A stretch of 30,145 nucleotides of DNA from SURF-13 sp041695325 (GTDB lineage Bacteria > Pseudomonadota > Gammaproteobacteria > SURF-13): NCBI GenBank assembly GCA_041695325.1, contig JBGFRC010000037.1, positions 1-30,145 of the forward strand. The letters run 5' to 3'. Each line of letters begins with the position of its first letter. Positions within the stretch are counted from its first letter, which is position 1. A model generated the notes under the pieces. The model had not been told where the DNA came from and ran no database searches. It saw only the letters and a list, made by a program, of their open reading frames with translations. The translations under genes were made by a program, and so were the position numbers. Positions 1 through 10,323 of the stretch are shown piece by piece.

Positions 1-1143
1 ATCCTCCAGCCCCACGCCGATGCGGATCAGGCCGTCGGTGATGCCCGCCTCGGCGCGGGCTTCGGGGGTGAGGCGCCAGTGGGTGGTGGTGGCGGGGTGG
101 GTGATGGTGCTCTTGGCGTCGCCGAAGGTAGCGGTGATGGAAATAATGCGTGTAGCGTCTATCACCTTCCACGCGGCTTCGCGTCCTCCCTTGACCTCGA
201 ACGCCAGCACGCCGCCGTAGCCCGACTGCTGGCACGCGGCAAGGGCATGTTGGGGATGGGACTTGAGGCCGGGGTAATGGACGCGCGTAACCGCCGGCTG
301 CCGTTCCAGCCAGGCGGCGAGTTGCACCGCGTTCTTGCCGTGCGCCTCCATGCGCAGGCGCAGGGTTTCCAGGCCCTTCAGGTAGATCCAGGCGTTGAAC
401 GGGCTCATGCAGGGCCCGGCGGTGCGGAGAAAAGCGTAGATGTCGCCGCCGACCAGCTTTTCGCTGCCGACGATGGCGCCGCCCACGGCACGGCCTTGGC
501 CGTCTATGTATTTGCTCGCCGAGTGCACGACGATGTCCGCGCCGAGCTTCAGGGGTTGCTGCAACGCGGGCGTGAGAAAGCAGTTGTCCACCACCAGCAG
601 GCAGCCGCGGCGGTGCGCGACATCGGCCAGCGCCCGGATGTCGGCGACCTCGTTCAACGGGTTGGACGGCGTTTCCAGAAACAGCAGGCGCGTGCCGGGC
701 TGGATGGCCCGCTCCCATGCGTTCAAGTCCGTGAGCGGCACGAAGGTGGTTTGCACGCCGAAGCGCGCCAGGATGTTGCTGAGCAGAATCACCGTGGGGC
801 CGAAGATACTGCGCGAGGCGACGATGTGATCGCCGCTCTTCAGCAACCCCATGCAGGTGGTGAGGATAGCGGCCATGCCGGAGCCGGTGGCGACACAGCG
901 TTCGCCGCCTTCCAGGCTGGCGAGACGCTGCTCGAAGGTGCGCACCGTGGGATTGGTGAAGCGCGAGTATATGTTGCCGTGTTCCGCGCCGGAGAAGCGC
1001 GCGGCGGCCTGCGCGGCGCTTTGTGCCACGAAGCTCACCGTGGGGAAGATCGGCTCGGCCTGCTCGCCTTCGGGCGTACGCGTCTGACCAGCGCGCACCG
1101 CGCGGGTGTCGAAGCCGTAGTCGTCGAAGTCATCCTGGGACAT
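1..1143 (-). CDS. metZ: O-succinylhomoserine sulfhydrylase MetZ (3' end outside window)
   Basis: This PLP enzyme is expected to convert O-succinylhomoserine plus sulfide directly to homocysteine in methionine synthesis, in the cytoplasm. Reading the minus strand from the ATG at 1143 gives 381 residues that run off the left edge; roughly 10-20 C-terminal residues should be missing, judged by the usual length near 400. The Cys/Met-metabolism PLP fold is clear: SRFTNPTV near the N-terminus, VATGSGMAAI, and the PLP-lysine motif HSASKYIDGQGR with K211. HSA-KYIDGQGR is typical of the MetZ branch rather than of MetB or MetC. It lies 102 bp downstream of purF on the same strand, as in Pseudomonas. 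A related gamma-synthase or O-acetylhomoserine sulfhydrylase is the main alternative; motif and neighbourhood favour MetZ. Confidence 0.92.
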   Translation of the reverse strand, partial: MSQDDFDDYGFDTRAVRAGQTRTPEGEQAEPIFPTVSFVAQSAAQAAARFSGAEHGNIYSRFTNPTVRTFEQRLASLEGGERCVATGSGMAAILTTCMGLLKSGDHIVASRSIFGPTVILLSNILARFGVQTTFVPLTDLNAWERAIQPGTRLLFLETPSNPLNEVADIRALADVAHRRGCLLVVDNCFLTPALQQPLKLGADIVVHSASKYIDGQGRAVGGAIVGSEKLVGGDIYAFLRTAGPCMSPFNAWIYLKGLETLRLRMEAHGKNAVQLAAWLERQPAVTRVHYPGLKSHPQHALAACQQSGYGGVLAFEVKGGREAAWKVIDATRIISITATFGDAKSTITHPATTTHWRLTPEARAEAGITDGLIRIGVGLED

Positions 1144-1245
1144 GGTGCTGCTTAAGCGAGTCCGCTCAATGGTAAAGGGGAGGGAATTTTATATTATTTT
1201 TTTCGGTTTAAATACCGCGCCGGGCGGACGCGCGCGCAACGCATG
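1144..1245 (-). promoter_or_regulatory. AT-rich spacer, possible metZ promoter
   Basis: This is the purF-metZ spacer. On the minus strand it carries an AT-rich block (1184-1212) containing TAATATAAAAT, which stands out in this GC-rich region and could be a -10 element. I find no convincing -35 at 16-18 bp and no strong Shine-Dalgarno before the metZ ATG. There is also no clean rho-independent terminator after purF, so metZ may be read both from here and from purF. Confidence 0.3.
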
Positions 1246-2754
<1,509 letters not shown>

Positions 2755-2769
2755 GGTTTGAGTCTCATT

Positions 2770-3258
2770 TCAATACCGCAACTTCTGTGCGATGTCCTGC
2801 GGCAGCAAGTCGCGCAGCCAGACGGCGAGATTCTGGAAGTGGCCGATCAGCATGGAGTCTTGCCACCAATCGTCCTTGGCAAAGGGCGTTGCGCTGCCCA
2901 GCAGCACCAGCAGGGCCACGATCAGCGCGCCGCGCGCAAGGCCGAATACGCTGCCCAATATGTGATCGGCTCCGGTGATGCCGGCCTTGCTGACCAGTTT
3001 TACGATGAAGAAATTGACCACGCCGGCCAGAATCAGGGTGATGAGAAACAGGGCGATGAACGCCGCCGCCAGGCGCAGCGGGGGTGAGGTGATGTTTTCC
3101 ATCAGCGCATCGGCCAGATACTGCGCGAAACTGAACGCCACCCAGATTGCAATGATCCATGCCGCCAGGGACAGTATCTCGCGCACCAGGCCGCGCACCA
3201 GGCCGACCAGCACGGAAAGGCCGATCACTCCGATGATGGCGTAGTCTACCCATGTCAT
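2770..3258 (-). CDS. cvpA: CvpA family inner-membrane protein
   Basis: CvpA is an inner-membrane protein needed for colicin V production in E. coli; its molecular activity is not settled. This 162-aa product has the family's length and layout, with four hydrophobic segments at about 6-22, 30-46, 63-87 and 102-121, then a short polar C-terminal tail. The N-terminus MTWVDYAIIGVIGLSVLVGL and the conserved RGLVREILSL near 22-31 are typical. It is immediately upstream of purF, as in many proteobacteria. No purine-rich ribosome-binding site is visible before the ATG at 3258; the leader instead contains two hairpins, so initiation may depend on mRNA structure. Confidence 0.92.
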   Translation of the reverse strand: MTWVDYAIIGVIGLSVLVGLVRGLVREILSLAAWIIAIWVAFSFAQYLADALMENITSPPLRLAAAFIALFLITLILAGVVNFFIVKLVSKAGITGADHILGSVFGLARGALIVALLVLLGSATPFAKDDWWQDSMLIGHFQNLAVWLRDLLPQDIAQKLRY

Positions 3259-3273
3259 ACGGTAGCGGGTTTG

Positions 3274-3308
3274 GGCGCCATGGCCGGGCGCCGCATGGCC
3301 GCATGCGG
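3274..3308 (-). promoter_or_regulatory. Two abutting hairpins in the cvpA-purF leader
   Basis: Two perfect inverted repeats share two bases. One has arms GGCGCC (3274-3279) and GGCGCC (3287-3292) around a 7-nt loop. The other has arms CCGCATG (3291-3297) and CATGCGG (3302-3308) around a 4-nt loop. They lie between the predicted transcription start and the cvpA ATG. Because they compete for bases 3291-3292, they could not both be fully paired. Confidence 0.4.
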
Positions 3309-3329
3309 TGGCTGATTGTTCAAGTTGAT

Positions 3330-3338
3330 ATTATAGCA
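3330..3338 (-). promoter_or_regulatory. Extended -10 promoter for cvpA-purF
   Basis: The minus strand reads TGC-TATAAT, a perfect sigma-70 -10 hexamer (3335-3330) with the TGn extension. The -35 region is poor, as is usual for extended -10 promoters. The implied start is near 3323, giving a leader of about 65 nt before cvpA. Confidence 0.6.
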
Positions 3339-3397
3339 AATAAACAGCGCTGACGGCGCGATGCAACAAGCCGGCCGGGGATTATCCACGGACGGCT

Positions 3398-3955
3398 TCA
3401 AGGGTAGTGCAGCACCATGCCTTTCTGCTTCATGTCCCTTTCCAGCGCGTCACGCTGTGCTTCGGCGCGTGCGCGCTCCGGTTCCGGCCCGACATTGACC
3501 CGGTACAAGGAGGTCGTGCCGGATTTTGTCTTTTCCACAAACGCGGTGTATCCCTTGGCGCGCAACTGATCGCGCAGCGCCAGCGCATTCTGCTCGCTGG
3601 AAAAGCTGCCGAGCTGTACCACCCAGGCGCCTGGTTTGTCCGCTGCGCTCTGGGGTTTACCGGTCTCGGCGGGAGCAGGCGCCGGAGCATCGGCGACTGG
3701 AGCGGTGGCGGGCGCGGTCTCCCCCGGCTGTGAGGATGGAGGAGAAACGGCTGGAGGTGGTTCGGGCGCCGCGGGTTGGGTGATTTCATCCAGCGGGATG
3801 ACCTTGGAGCTGAATTCGTCCGGTTTGGGCGGGATGTTGGTTTCGGTGATCGTGGTCGGCGATTCGCCGTCGAGCAGCATGGGGACGAAAATCACCGCCA
3901 GTATCACCAGGACGATGGCGCCGGTCAAACGATGTTTAAATGCGCTGCTTTCCAT
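3398..3955 (-). CDS. dedD: SPOR-domain cell-division protein (DedD-like)
   Basis: SPOR domains bind septal peptidoglycan lacking stem peptides, and DedD acts in cell constriction in the inner membrane and periplasm. The 185-aa product has a short cytoplasmic N-terminus, one membrane helix at about 12-28, a Pro/Ala-rich periplasmic linker at about 55-105, and a C-terminal SPOR domain at about 108-184 (WVVQLGSF at 111-118, YRVNVGP at 151-157). I chose the ATG at 3955 because it gives the membrane anchor directly and follows the folC stop by 31 bp. A reading frame open to 4150 would add 65 arginine- and proline-rich residues overlapping folC and is unlikely. The folC-dedD-cvpA-purF order is the usual one. 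Confidence 0.9.
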   Translation of the reverse strand: MESSAFKHRLTGAIVLVILAVIFVPMLLDGESPTTITETNIPPKPDEFSSKVIPLDEITQPAAPEPPPAVSPPSSQPGETAPATAPVADAPAPAPAETGKPQSAADKPGAWVVQLGSFSSEQNALALRDQLRAKGYTAFVEKTKSGTTSLYRVNVGPEPERARAEAQRDALERDMKQKGMVLHYP

Positions 3956-3986
3956 GATCCCGCTCGTGCCAACTGCGTTATGAACA

Positions 3987-5226
3987 TTATAGAGCCTCAG
4001 GCAGCGCCTGCGCCACCGTATGAAATGATCCAAAAACGACCACCCGCTCGCCGGCGCGGGACGCTCGCATTGCGCTGTGATAGGCCTCGGCGACGGTGGC
4101 ATGTAAGGACAGAGGGGCGGCGGGCGCCGCCGCGCGCACCGCAGCAGCAATCTGTTCCGAGGTGGCGCCGCGCTCCACCGCGAGGCCCGCGCCGTACCAG
4201 ACGGCTATCACATCGCGCAGCGCGGCGGCCACTCCGCAAACGTCCTTGTCAGCCAGCATGCCGAATACCGCCAGCGTACGTCCCGTACAGGGCTCGTTTT
4301 TCAGCGCCTGCGCCAGCGCCGCCGCGCTGTGCGGATTGTGCGCCACGTCGAAGATGCGCGTCACCGCCCCTGGTATGATTTGAAAACGCCCGGCGATATA
4401 GGCCGCGCGCAGACCCTCCTCCATCGCCTCTCTTGTTACCGCGAGGCGCGGCGACAGACATTCGATGGCCATCAGCGCCGTGGCGGCGTTTTGCAGTTGA
4501 AAGGCGCCGCGCAGGGCGGGCAAGGGAAGCGCATCGTGCCGTGCACGTTCGCTCCACCACGACCAGGAGTCCGCGTCACGGCGGTAGTGGAAATCCCGTC
4601 CCAGGAGAAACAGCGGCGCGCCGAGAGTGCGGGCGTAATCGCCGAGGCTGCGCGGCGGAGAAGAATCGCCGCACACGGCAGGGCGGCCGGGACGGACTAT
4701 CCCCGCCTTCTCGCGCCCGATGCTTTCCCGGTCCGGCCCCAGCCACTCCATGTGATCGAGGCCGATGCTGGTGATGACGGCCACATCCGCGTCAAGCATG
4801 TTGACGGCGTCCAGCCGGCCCCCCATGCCGACCTCCAGCACCGCGGCAGTAAGGCCCTCGCGCGCGAAGATGTCAAATGCGGCCAGGGTGGCGAATTCGA
4901 AATAGCTCAAGGAGATTGCCGCGCGCGCGTCGTCTATGCGCTGAAAGCTGGCGCACAGCTCAGCATCGCCGACCTCCGCGCCGTTTACGCGGATGCGCTC
5001 GTTGTAGCGCAACAAATGCGGTGAAGTGTAGGCGCCGGTGCGATAGCCCGCCGCGCGCAGCATGTGTTCGATGAAGCTGACCGTGGAGCCCTTGCCGTTG
5101 GTGCCCGCCACGGTGATGACGGCATGGTTGGGATGCTGCAAGCCCATGCGCTGCAATACGGCGCCGGCGCGCGCAAGGCCGGGGTCTATCTTTTTAGGAT
5201 GCAGCGTTTCCTGCCAGGCGAGCCAG

Positions 5227-5249
<23 letters not shown>
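3987..5249 (-). CDS. folC: Bifunctional dihydrofolate / folylpolyglutamate synthase FolC
   Basis: FolC adds L-glutamate to dihydropteroate and lengthens the polyglutamate tail of folates, using ATP in the cytoplasm. The 420-aa product has the Mur-ligase-like ATP-binding loop GTNGKGST at 49-56, the folate-binding SPHLLRYNERIRVNG segment near 75-90, the EVGMGGRLDAVN motif and the C-terminal-domain FDVAHNP motif. The length matches E. coli FolC (422). Its first 23 bp overlap the 3' end of accD, so the two are probably translationally coupled. accD-folC-dedD is conserved across gammaproteobacteria. Confidence 0.96.
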
Positions 5250-6104
<855 letters not shown>

Positions 6105-6108
<4 letters not shown>

Positions 6109-6968
6109 TGAACAGTTGTGGCGGTGGCGCCGTCCATGGCGTTGCGCATTTGACTCAGCAGCGTGCAAATTTCGGGAATGATTTTATCCGGCGTATCCGC
6201 CAGCCGTTCGATCTTCTGCACCAGGGCGCTGCCCACGATCACGGCGTCGGCCAGTTGCGCGACGCGCGCCGCGGCTTGCGCGTCCTTGATGCCGAAACCC
6301 ACGCCCAGCGGTAATGGCGTGAGCGCGCGGATACCCTTGAGTTTGCGCGCGACGTCCTCGACGTCGAGCGTGGCCGCGCCGGTTACGCCCTTGAGCGACA
6401 CATAATACAGATAGCCCTGGGCCAGCGCGCTGATCTTGGCGATGCGCCCCGCCGTGCTGGTGGGCGCAAGCAGGAAGACGGGGGCCAGCCCACGCGCGCG
6501 CAAGGCCGCGACCAGCGGCGCAGCCTCTTCGGGCGGCATGTCCACGGTGAGCGCGCCGTCCACGCCGGCCTCTGCCGCCTCGCGCGCGAAGGGCTCATAG
6601 CCCATGACTTCAATCGGGTTGAGATAGCCCATGAGCACCACCGGTGTGCGGTTGTCCCGGGCGCGGAAGGCGCGCACCATGGCCAGCGCCTGGCGCAGGC
6701 TGACGTGAAACTTCAGCGCGCGCTCACAGGCAGCCTGGATCACCGGGCCGTCGGCCATCGGGTCGGAGAACGGCACGCCGAGCTCGATGATGTCGGCACC
6801 GGCCTGGACCATGGCGTGCATCAGCGGTACGGTCAGCTCCGGATTCGGATCGCCCGCGGTGATGAAGGGGATCAGCGCCTTGCGCCCTTCTGCGCGCAGC
6901 CTCTCGAAGCATTGCGTGATGCGGCCGATTTCAACCGCTGGCGCGGGGGTTTTTTGCGCGCTGTTCAC
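6105..6968 (-). CDS. trpA: Tryptophan synthase alpha subunit TrpA
   Basis: TrpA cleaves indole-3-glycerol phosphate to indole, which is channelled to TrpB. The 287-aa TIM barrel has the catalytic pair E62 and D73 in the motif ELGVPFSDPMADGP, equivalent to E49 and D60 of the E. coli enzyme, plus the phosphate-binding VGFGI segment. The start is a GTG at 6968 that shares bases with the trpB stop (GTGA), giving a tail about 13 residues longer than E. coli TrpA. The stop overlaps accD as ATGA. The trpF-trpB-trpA-accD order couples tryptophan and fatty acid genes, as in several beta- and gammaproteobacteria. Confidence 0.97.
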
Positions 6969-8197
6969 ACCTTGATTCCTTCCCGCGCCGCCACGGTATG
7001 AATGTCTTTATCGCCACGGCCGGACAGGTTGACGATGATGATCTGGTCTTTTTTCATGGCTGGCGCGAGCTTGGTTGCGTAGGCCAGCGCATGGGACGAT
7101 TCCAGCGCGGGCAGTATGCCCTCGGTGCGGGTGAGATCATGGAACGCCGTGAGCGCCTCGTCGTCGGTGACGGCGGCGTAGTTGGCGCGTCCGCTGTCTT
7201 TCAGCCACGCGTGCTCCGGGCCGACGCCGGGGTAATCGAGGCCGGCCGAGATCGAATGCGTCTCGATGATCTGGCCGTCGTCATCTTCGATGAGATAGGT
7301 GCGGTTGCCGTGCAGCACGCCGGGGCGGCCCTGGCACAAGGTCGCGGCGTGACGGCCGGTGTTCAAACCCTCGCCCGCCGCCTCGACGCCGTAAAGCTTC
7401 ACGCTGGCATCGTCCAAAAACGGATGAAACAGGCCGATGGCGTTGGAGCCGCCGCCGACGCAGGCAATGAGCGCATCGGGCAGCTTGCCTTCCTGCTCCA
7501 GGATTTGCGCGCGCGCCTCGCGTCCGATCACGCACTGGAAGTCGCGCACCAGCATGGGATAAGGGTGCGGCCCGGCCACCGTGCCGATGATGTAAAAGGT
7601 GTTGTCCACGTTGGTCACCCAATCGCGCATCGCCTCGTTCAGCGCGTCTTTCAGCGTCCTGGAGCCGGACTCGACGGGAACCACGGTCGCGCCCAGCAGC
7701 TTCATGCGATACACGTTGAGCGCCTGGCGCTTGATGTCTTCCGAGCCCATGTACACCACGCATGTGAGGCCCAGGCGCGCGGCCACGGTGGCGGTGGCGA
7801 CCCCGTGCTGCCCGGCGCCGGTCTCGGCGATGATGCGCGTCTTGCCCATGCGCCTGGCGAGCAGCGCCTGACCGACGGTGTTGTTGACCTTGTGTGCGCC
7901 GGTGTGGTTCAAGTCCTCGCGCTTGAGATAAATCTTCGCGCCGGCCAGCTGCTTGCTCCAGCGCGCGGCGAAATAGAGCGGTGAAGGGCGGCCGACGTAG
8001 TGTTTGAGGTCGCGCTCGAATTCGGCGATGAATTCCGGGTCGTTCTTGTAACGCTCATAGGCGAGGCGCAATTCTTCCAGCGGCTGCATCAGGGTCTCGG
8101 CCACGAAGCGCCCGCCGTAGGGGCCGAAGTGGCCGTCGGCGTCGGGCAGGGCGCTGTAGGGCGCTACGCCTTTTGCCGTCTTAACTGAAACCGGCAT
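6965..8197 (-). CDS. trpB: Tryptophan synthase beta subunit TrpB
   Basis: TrpB condenses indole with L-serine to make tryptophan using PLP. The 410-aa protein has the PLP lysine K103 in NHTGAHKVNN, the catalytic glutamate E125 in ETGAGQHG, the phosphate-cup GGGSNAIG and the C-terminal LSGRGDKD. The sequence is of the TrpB1 type that pairs with TrpA. Its first 17 bp overlap the trpF 3' end and its stop overlaps the trpA GTG start, so trpF, trpB and trpA are probably translated as a coupled set. Confidence 0.98.
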   Translation of the reverse strand: MPVSVKTAKGVAPYSALPDADGHFGPYGGRFVAETLMQPLEELRLAYERYKNDPEFIAEFERDLKHYVGRPSPLYFAARWSKQLAGAKIYLKREDLNHTGAHKVNNTVGQALLARRMGKTRIIAETGAGQHGVATATVAARLGLTCVVYMGSEDIKRQALNVYRMKLLGATVVPVESGSRTLKDALNEAMRDWVTNVDNTFYIIGTVAGPHPYPMLVRDFQCVIGREARAQILEQEGKLPDALIACVGGGSNAIGLFHPFLDDASVKLYGVEAAGEGLNTGRHAATLCQGRPGVLHGNRTYLIEDDDGQIIETHSISAGLDYPGVGPEHAWLKDSGRANYAAVTDDEALTAFHDLTRTEGILPALESSHALAYATKLAPAMKKDQIIIVNLSGRGDKDIHTVAAREGIKV

Positions 8198-8807
8198 GAT
8201 AGACCTCGTTGATAAATTGCGCCATCTTGTGATGACTCTTGATTCCTTTACTCGTTTCCACGCCGCTGCTCACGTCCACCGCGTAGGGCCGCACCTGACG
8301 CACCGCCTGCGCCACGTTGTCCGGCGTGAGTCCGCCGGCGAGGATCAGCGCCTTATCCAGGCCGCCCGGCACGCGCGACCAGTCAAAGGCGCGGCCGGTG
8401 CCGCCCGGCGCATCTTCATCGTGCGTATCCAGCAGAAGCGCGGCGCTGTCGGCATAGTCCCGCGCACAGGCGCGTATATCCACCCCCTCGCGCATGCTCA
8501 CCGCCTTGATATACGGCCGCGCATAAGCGCGGCATTGCTCAGGCGTTTCAGCGCCGTGAAACTGCAAGGCGCTGAGCGGCACCGATTGCAGCACGCGCTC
8601 GATTTCCTTGCTGCTCGCGTTCACAAATAAACCTACCACGGTGACAAACGCCGGCAGGGTGCGCGTTATCTCCGCCGCCTGCGTGACGCTCACAGCGCGC
8701 GGACTCTGCGCGTAAAACACCAGCCCGACGGCGTCCGCGCCCAGCTCCGCGGCGCGCAAGGCATCCTCCCGGCGGGTAATGCCGCATATTTTAACCCGTG
8801 TGCGCAT
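8181..8807 (-). CDS. trpF: Phosphoribosylanthranilate isomerase TrpF
   Basis: TrpF performs the Amadori rearrangement of phosphoribosylanthranilate in tryptophan synthesis. The 208-aa barrel starts MRTRVKICGITRRED; C8 is the general base and D127 (LLLDTHDE) the general acid, matching C7 and D126 of Thermotoga TrpF. LILAGGLTPDNV and VDVSSGVE form the phosphate site. The ATG at 8807 fits the family length; an upstream open extension to 8912 overlaps truA and looks non-coding. It lies 55 bp after the truA stop and overlaps trpB by 17 bp. I see no good Shine-Dalgarno. Confidence 0.96.
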   Translation of the reverse strand: MRTRVKICGITRREDALRAAELGADAVGLVFYAQSPRAVSVTQAAEITRTLPAFVTVVGLFVNASSKEIERVLQSVPLSALQFHGAETPEQCRAYARPYIKAVSMREGVDIRACARDYADSAALLLDTHDEDAPGGTGRAFDWSRVPGGLDKALILAGGLTPDNVAQAVRQVRPYAVDVSSGVETSKGIKSHHKMAQFINEVYHAGFS

Positions 8808-8862
8808 AATCAGGGAAAAGCTACAAGATACAAGAGAAAAGGGCTGGACAAAAGCGGAATCT

Positions 8863-9654
8863 TCACGTGCCTGCACAAAACAAGAACGCCGCCGGCGGCT
8901 TGGGCAGGCCAAACCGTTCCGGGTAGTCCACGGCCGTCAGGGTAAGACCCTGCGGCGGGGCGGTGATGCCGCCCACGGTGCGGTCGCGGCTGTCCAGCAC
9001 CTCGCGCGCCCAAACGGGTTCGCGCGCGCCGCTGCCGATTTCCATCAGCACGCCCGCAATGTTGCGCACCATGTGGTGCAAAAAGGCGTTGGCGCTGATC
9101 TCCAGCACGACGAATTCACCGTGACGCGCGATTTGCAGCCGCTGCACCGTGCGCCGCGCATGTCCGGCCTGACAGGCGACCGCGCGATAGGCAGAGAAAT
9201 CGTGTTCGCCGATAAGATACTGCGCACCCTGGCTCATGCGCGCCACATCGAGCGGACGGTAACACCAGCTCGCGCGCGTATGACCCAGGGCGGGGCGCAC
9301 GGCGCGATTTAAAATCACATAGCGATAGTGCCGCGCCGTGGCGGAAAAACGCGCATGGAACTCATCGCTTACCGGCTGCGCCCACAATACGCTCACGTCG
9401 TGCGGCAGATACGTGTTCGCGCCGAATACCCAGGCGCGCGGCGCGCGCGCGGCGCCGGTGTCGAAGTGCGCCACCTGGCCCATGGCGTGCACGCCGGCGT
9501 CGGTGCGCCCGGCGCAGGTCACGCGCACGGGATGGTCGGCTACCCGGCTGAGCGCCTGCTCCACGCAGGCCTGTACGCTGCGCGCGCCGTCCTGTATCTG
9601 CCAGCCGCAAAACTGCGCGCCGTCATATTCCAGGCCCAGAGCGATTCTCGTCAC
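8863..9654 (-). CDS. truA: tRNA pseudouridine(38-40) synthase TruA
   Basis: TruA isomerises uridines 38-40 in the tRNA anticodon arm. The 263-aa product has the N-terminal ALGLEYDGAQFCGWQ, the catalytic aspartate D52 in CAGRTDAGVHA (E. coli D60), and the conserved HHMVRNIAGVLMEIG near the C-terminus. I use the GTG at 9654, which forms a GTGA overlap with the stop of the upstream membrane-protein gene and starts right before the conserved fold. An open frame upstream to 9789 overlaps that gene and lacks family similarity. fimV-(x)-truA-trpF is the usual gammaproteobacterial context. Confidence 0.95.
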   Translation of the reverse strand: MTRIALGLEYDGAQFCGWQIQDGARSVQACVEQALSRVADHPVRVTCAGRTDAGVHAMGQVAHFDTGAARAPRAWVFGANTYLPHDVSVLWAQPVSDEFHARFSATARHYRYVILNRAVRPALGHTRASWCYRPLDVARMSQGAQYLIGEHDFSAYRAVACQAGHARRTVQRLQIARHGEFVVLEISANAFLHHMVRNIAGVLMEIGSGAREPVWAREVLDSRDRTVGGITAPPQGLTLTAVDYPERFGLPKPPAAFLFCAGT

Positions 9655-10310
9655 GGCGTCCCCAACGCCCAAAACAGCGTCCCCGCCGCGAGCAGATAAA
9701 GCCACTGGCGCAGCGGCGGAGCGCCGCAGGCGGGAATGTCCAGGGTGACGCAGGGCGCGCTCTCGGCGCGCTGCAGAACGTTTACCCACAGCCGGGAGGC
9801 GCGCTGCGTGATACGTGCAAGCGGTCTGCCGCGCTGGTCGGGCTCGGCTGCGCCCATCAGGCCTTGCACCTCGGTGACGGCGTGCAGGGTGAGCATGACG
9901 CGCAACGCCAGCCGCTCGCGCGCGCGCCGGGCGAGCGGGGCGCTGAGCCAGAGCAGCGCGGCGAGCAGCGCCTCGCGCGGGGTGCTATGCAGGACCAGGT
10001 GGGCGGCGAGCATCAACAGGATCAGCAGCGCGGCGCGCAGCAGGCCTTCCTCCAGCCCCTCCAGGGTGGGGAGGGCGGCAAGGCCCGGAAACAAGGGTGC
10101 GCCCGGCGTAAAGGCAAGGTGTACCAGGGCGATGGAGAGTAGCAGCCAGCGCAGGCGCTTGAGCGCTGCGAGGCTCGCATACAGGGGAACATCGGCCAGA
10201 TGATAGAGCAGGCCGAGCAGGACGGCGGCGGCGAACACTTGAATCCATACGGCGCGCGCGAGCAGGGCGCACAGCGCCACAAAACCGGCCAGGCGTATCA
10301 CGGGATGCAC
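9651..10310 (-). CDS. EcfT/CbiQ-like membrane protein
   Basis: This 219-aa, very hydrophobic protein resembles the transmembrane (T) component of energy-coupling-factor transporters. Likely membrane segments are at about 5-37, 55-70, 90-108, 112-127 and 202-217, with a polar, arginine-rich stretch at 127-190 in the position of the T-component coupling region. I do not see clean copies of the usual Ala-Arg-Gly coupling motifs; the nearest are the LARRARERLALR residues at about 125-136, so the assignment is tentative. The start is GTG (10310), 13 bp after the fimV stop, and its stop overlaps the truA GTG. No ECF ATPase or substrate-binding S component is encoded in the window, so a partner would have to be elsewhere, or the protein has another role. 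Confidence 0.55.
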   Translation of the reverse strand: MHPVIRLAGFVALCALLARAVWIQVFAAAVLLGLLYHLADVPLYASLAALKRLRWLLLSIALVHLAFTPGAPLFPGLAALPTLEGLEEGLLRAALLILLMLAAHLVLHSTPREALLAALLWLSAPLARRARERLALRVMLTLHAVTEVQGLMGAAEPDQRGRPLARITQRASRLWVNVLQRAESAPCVTLDIPACGAPPLRQWLYLLAAGTLFWALGTP

Positions 10311-10323
10311 GGCGGGGACGCCA

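Noticed and set aside
79..1155. Long plus-strand open frame opposite metZ, with similar ones opposite purF (1318-2481), trpB (6998-7984), fimV (10363-11718) and E2 (28977-27691) and E3 (30078-29119)
   Set aside because: Each lies antisense to a gene with clear family motifs and has the His/Arg/Ala-rich composition expected of a shadow frame in GC-rich DNA. None shows a domain I recognise.
1144..1245. SAM riboswitch before metZ
   Set aside because: The gap is only 102 bp and shows neither the conserved core nor a terminator stem.
3956..4150. N-terminal extension of DedD, and similar extensions of AccD (to 6168), TrpF (to 8912), TruA (to 9789), LeuC (to 17041) and PyrC (to 21938)
   Set aside because: They run over neighbouring genes or promoters, are basic and proline-rich, and precede the true family N-termini.
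8808..8862. trp leader peptide or attenuator before trpF
   Set aside because: The 55-bp gap has no Trp-rich small frame and no competing stem-loops.
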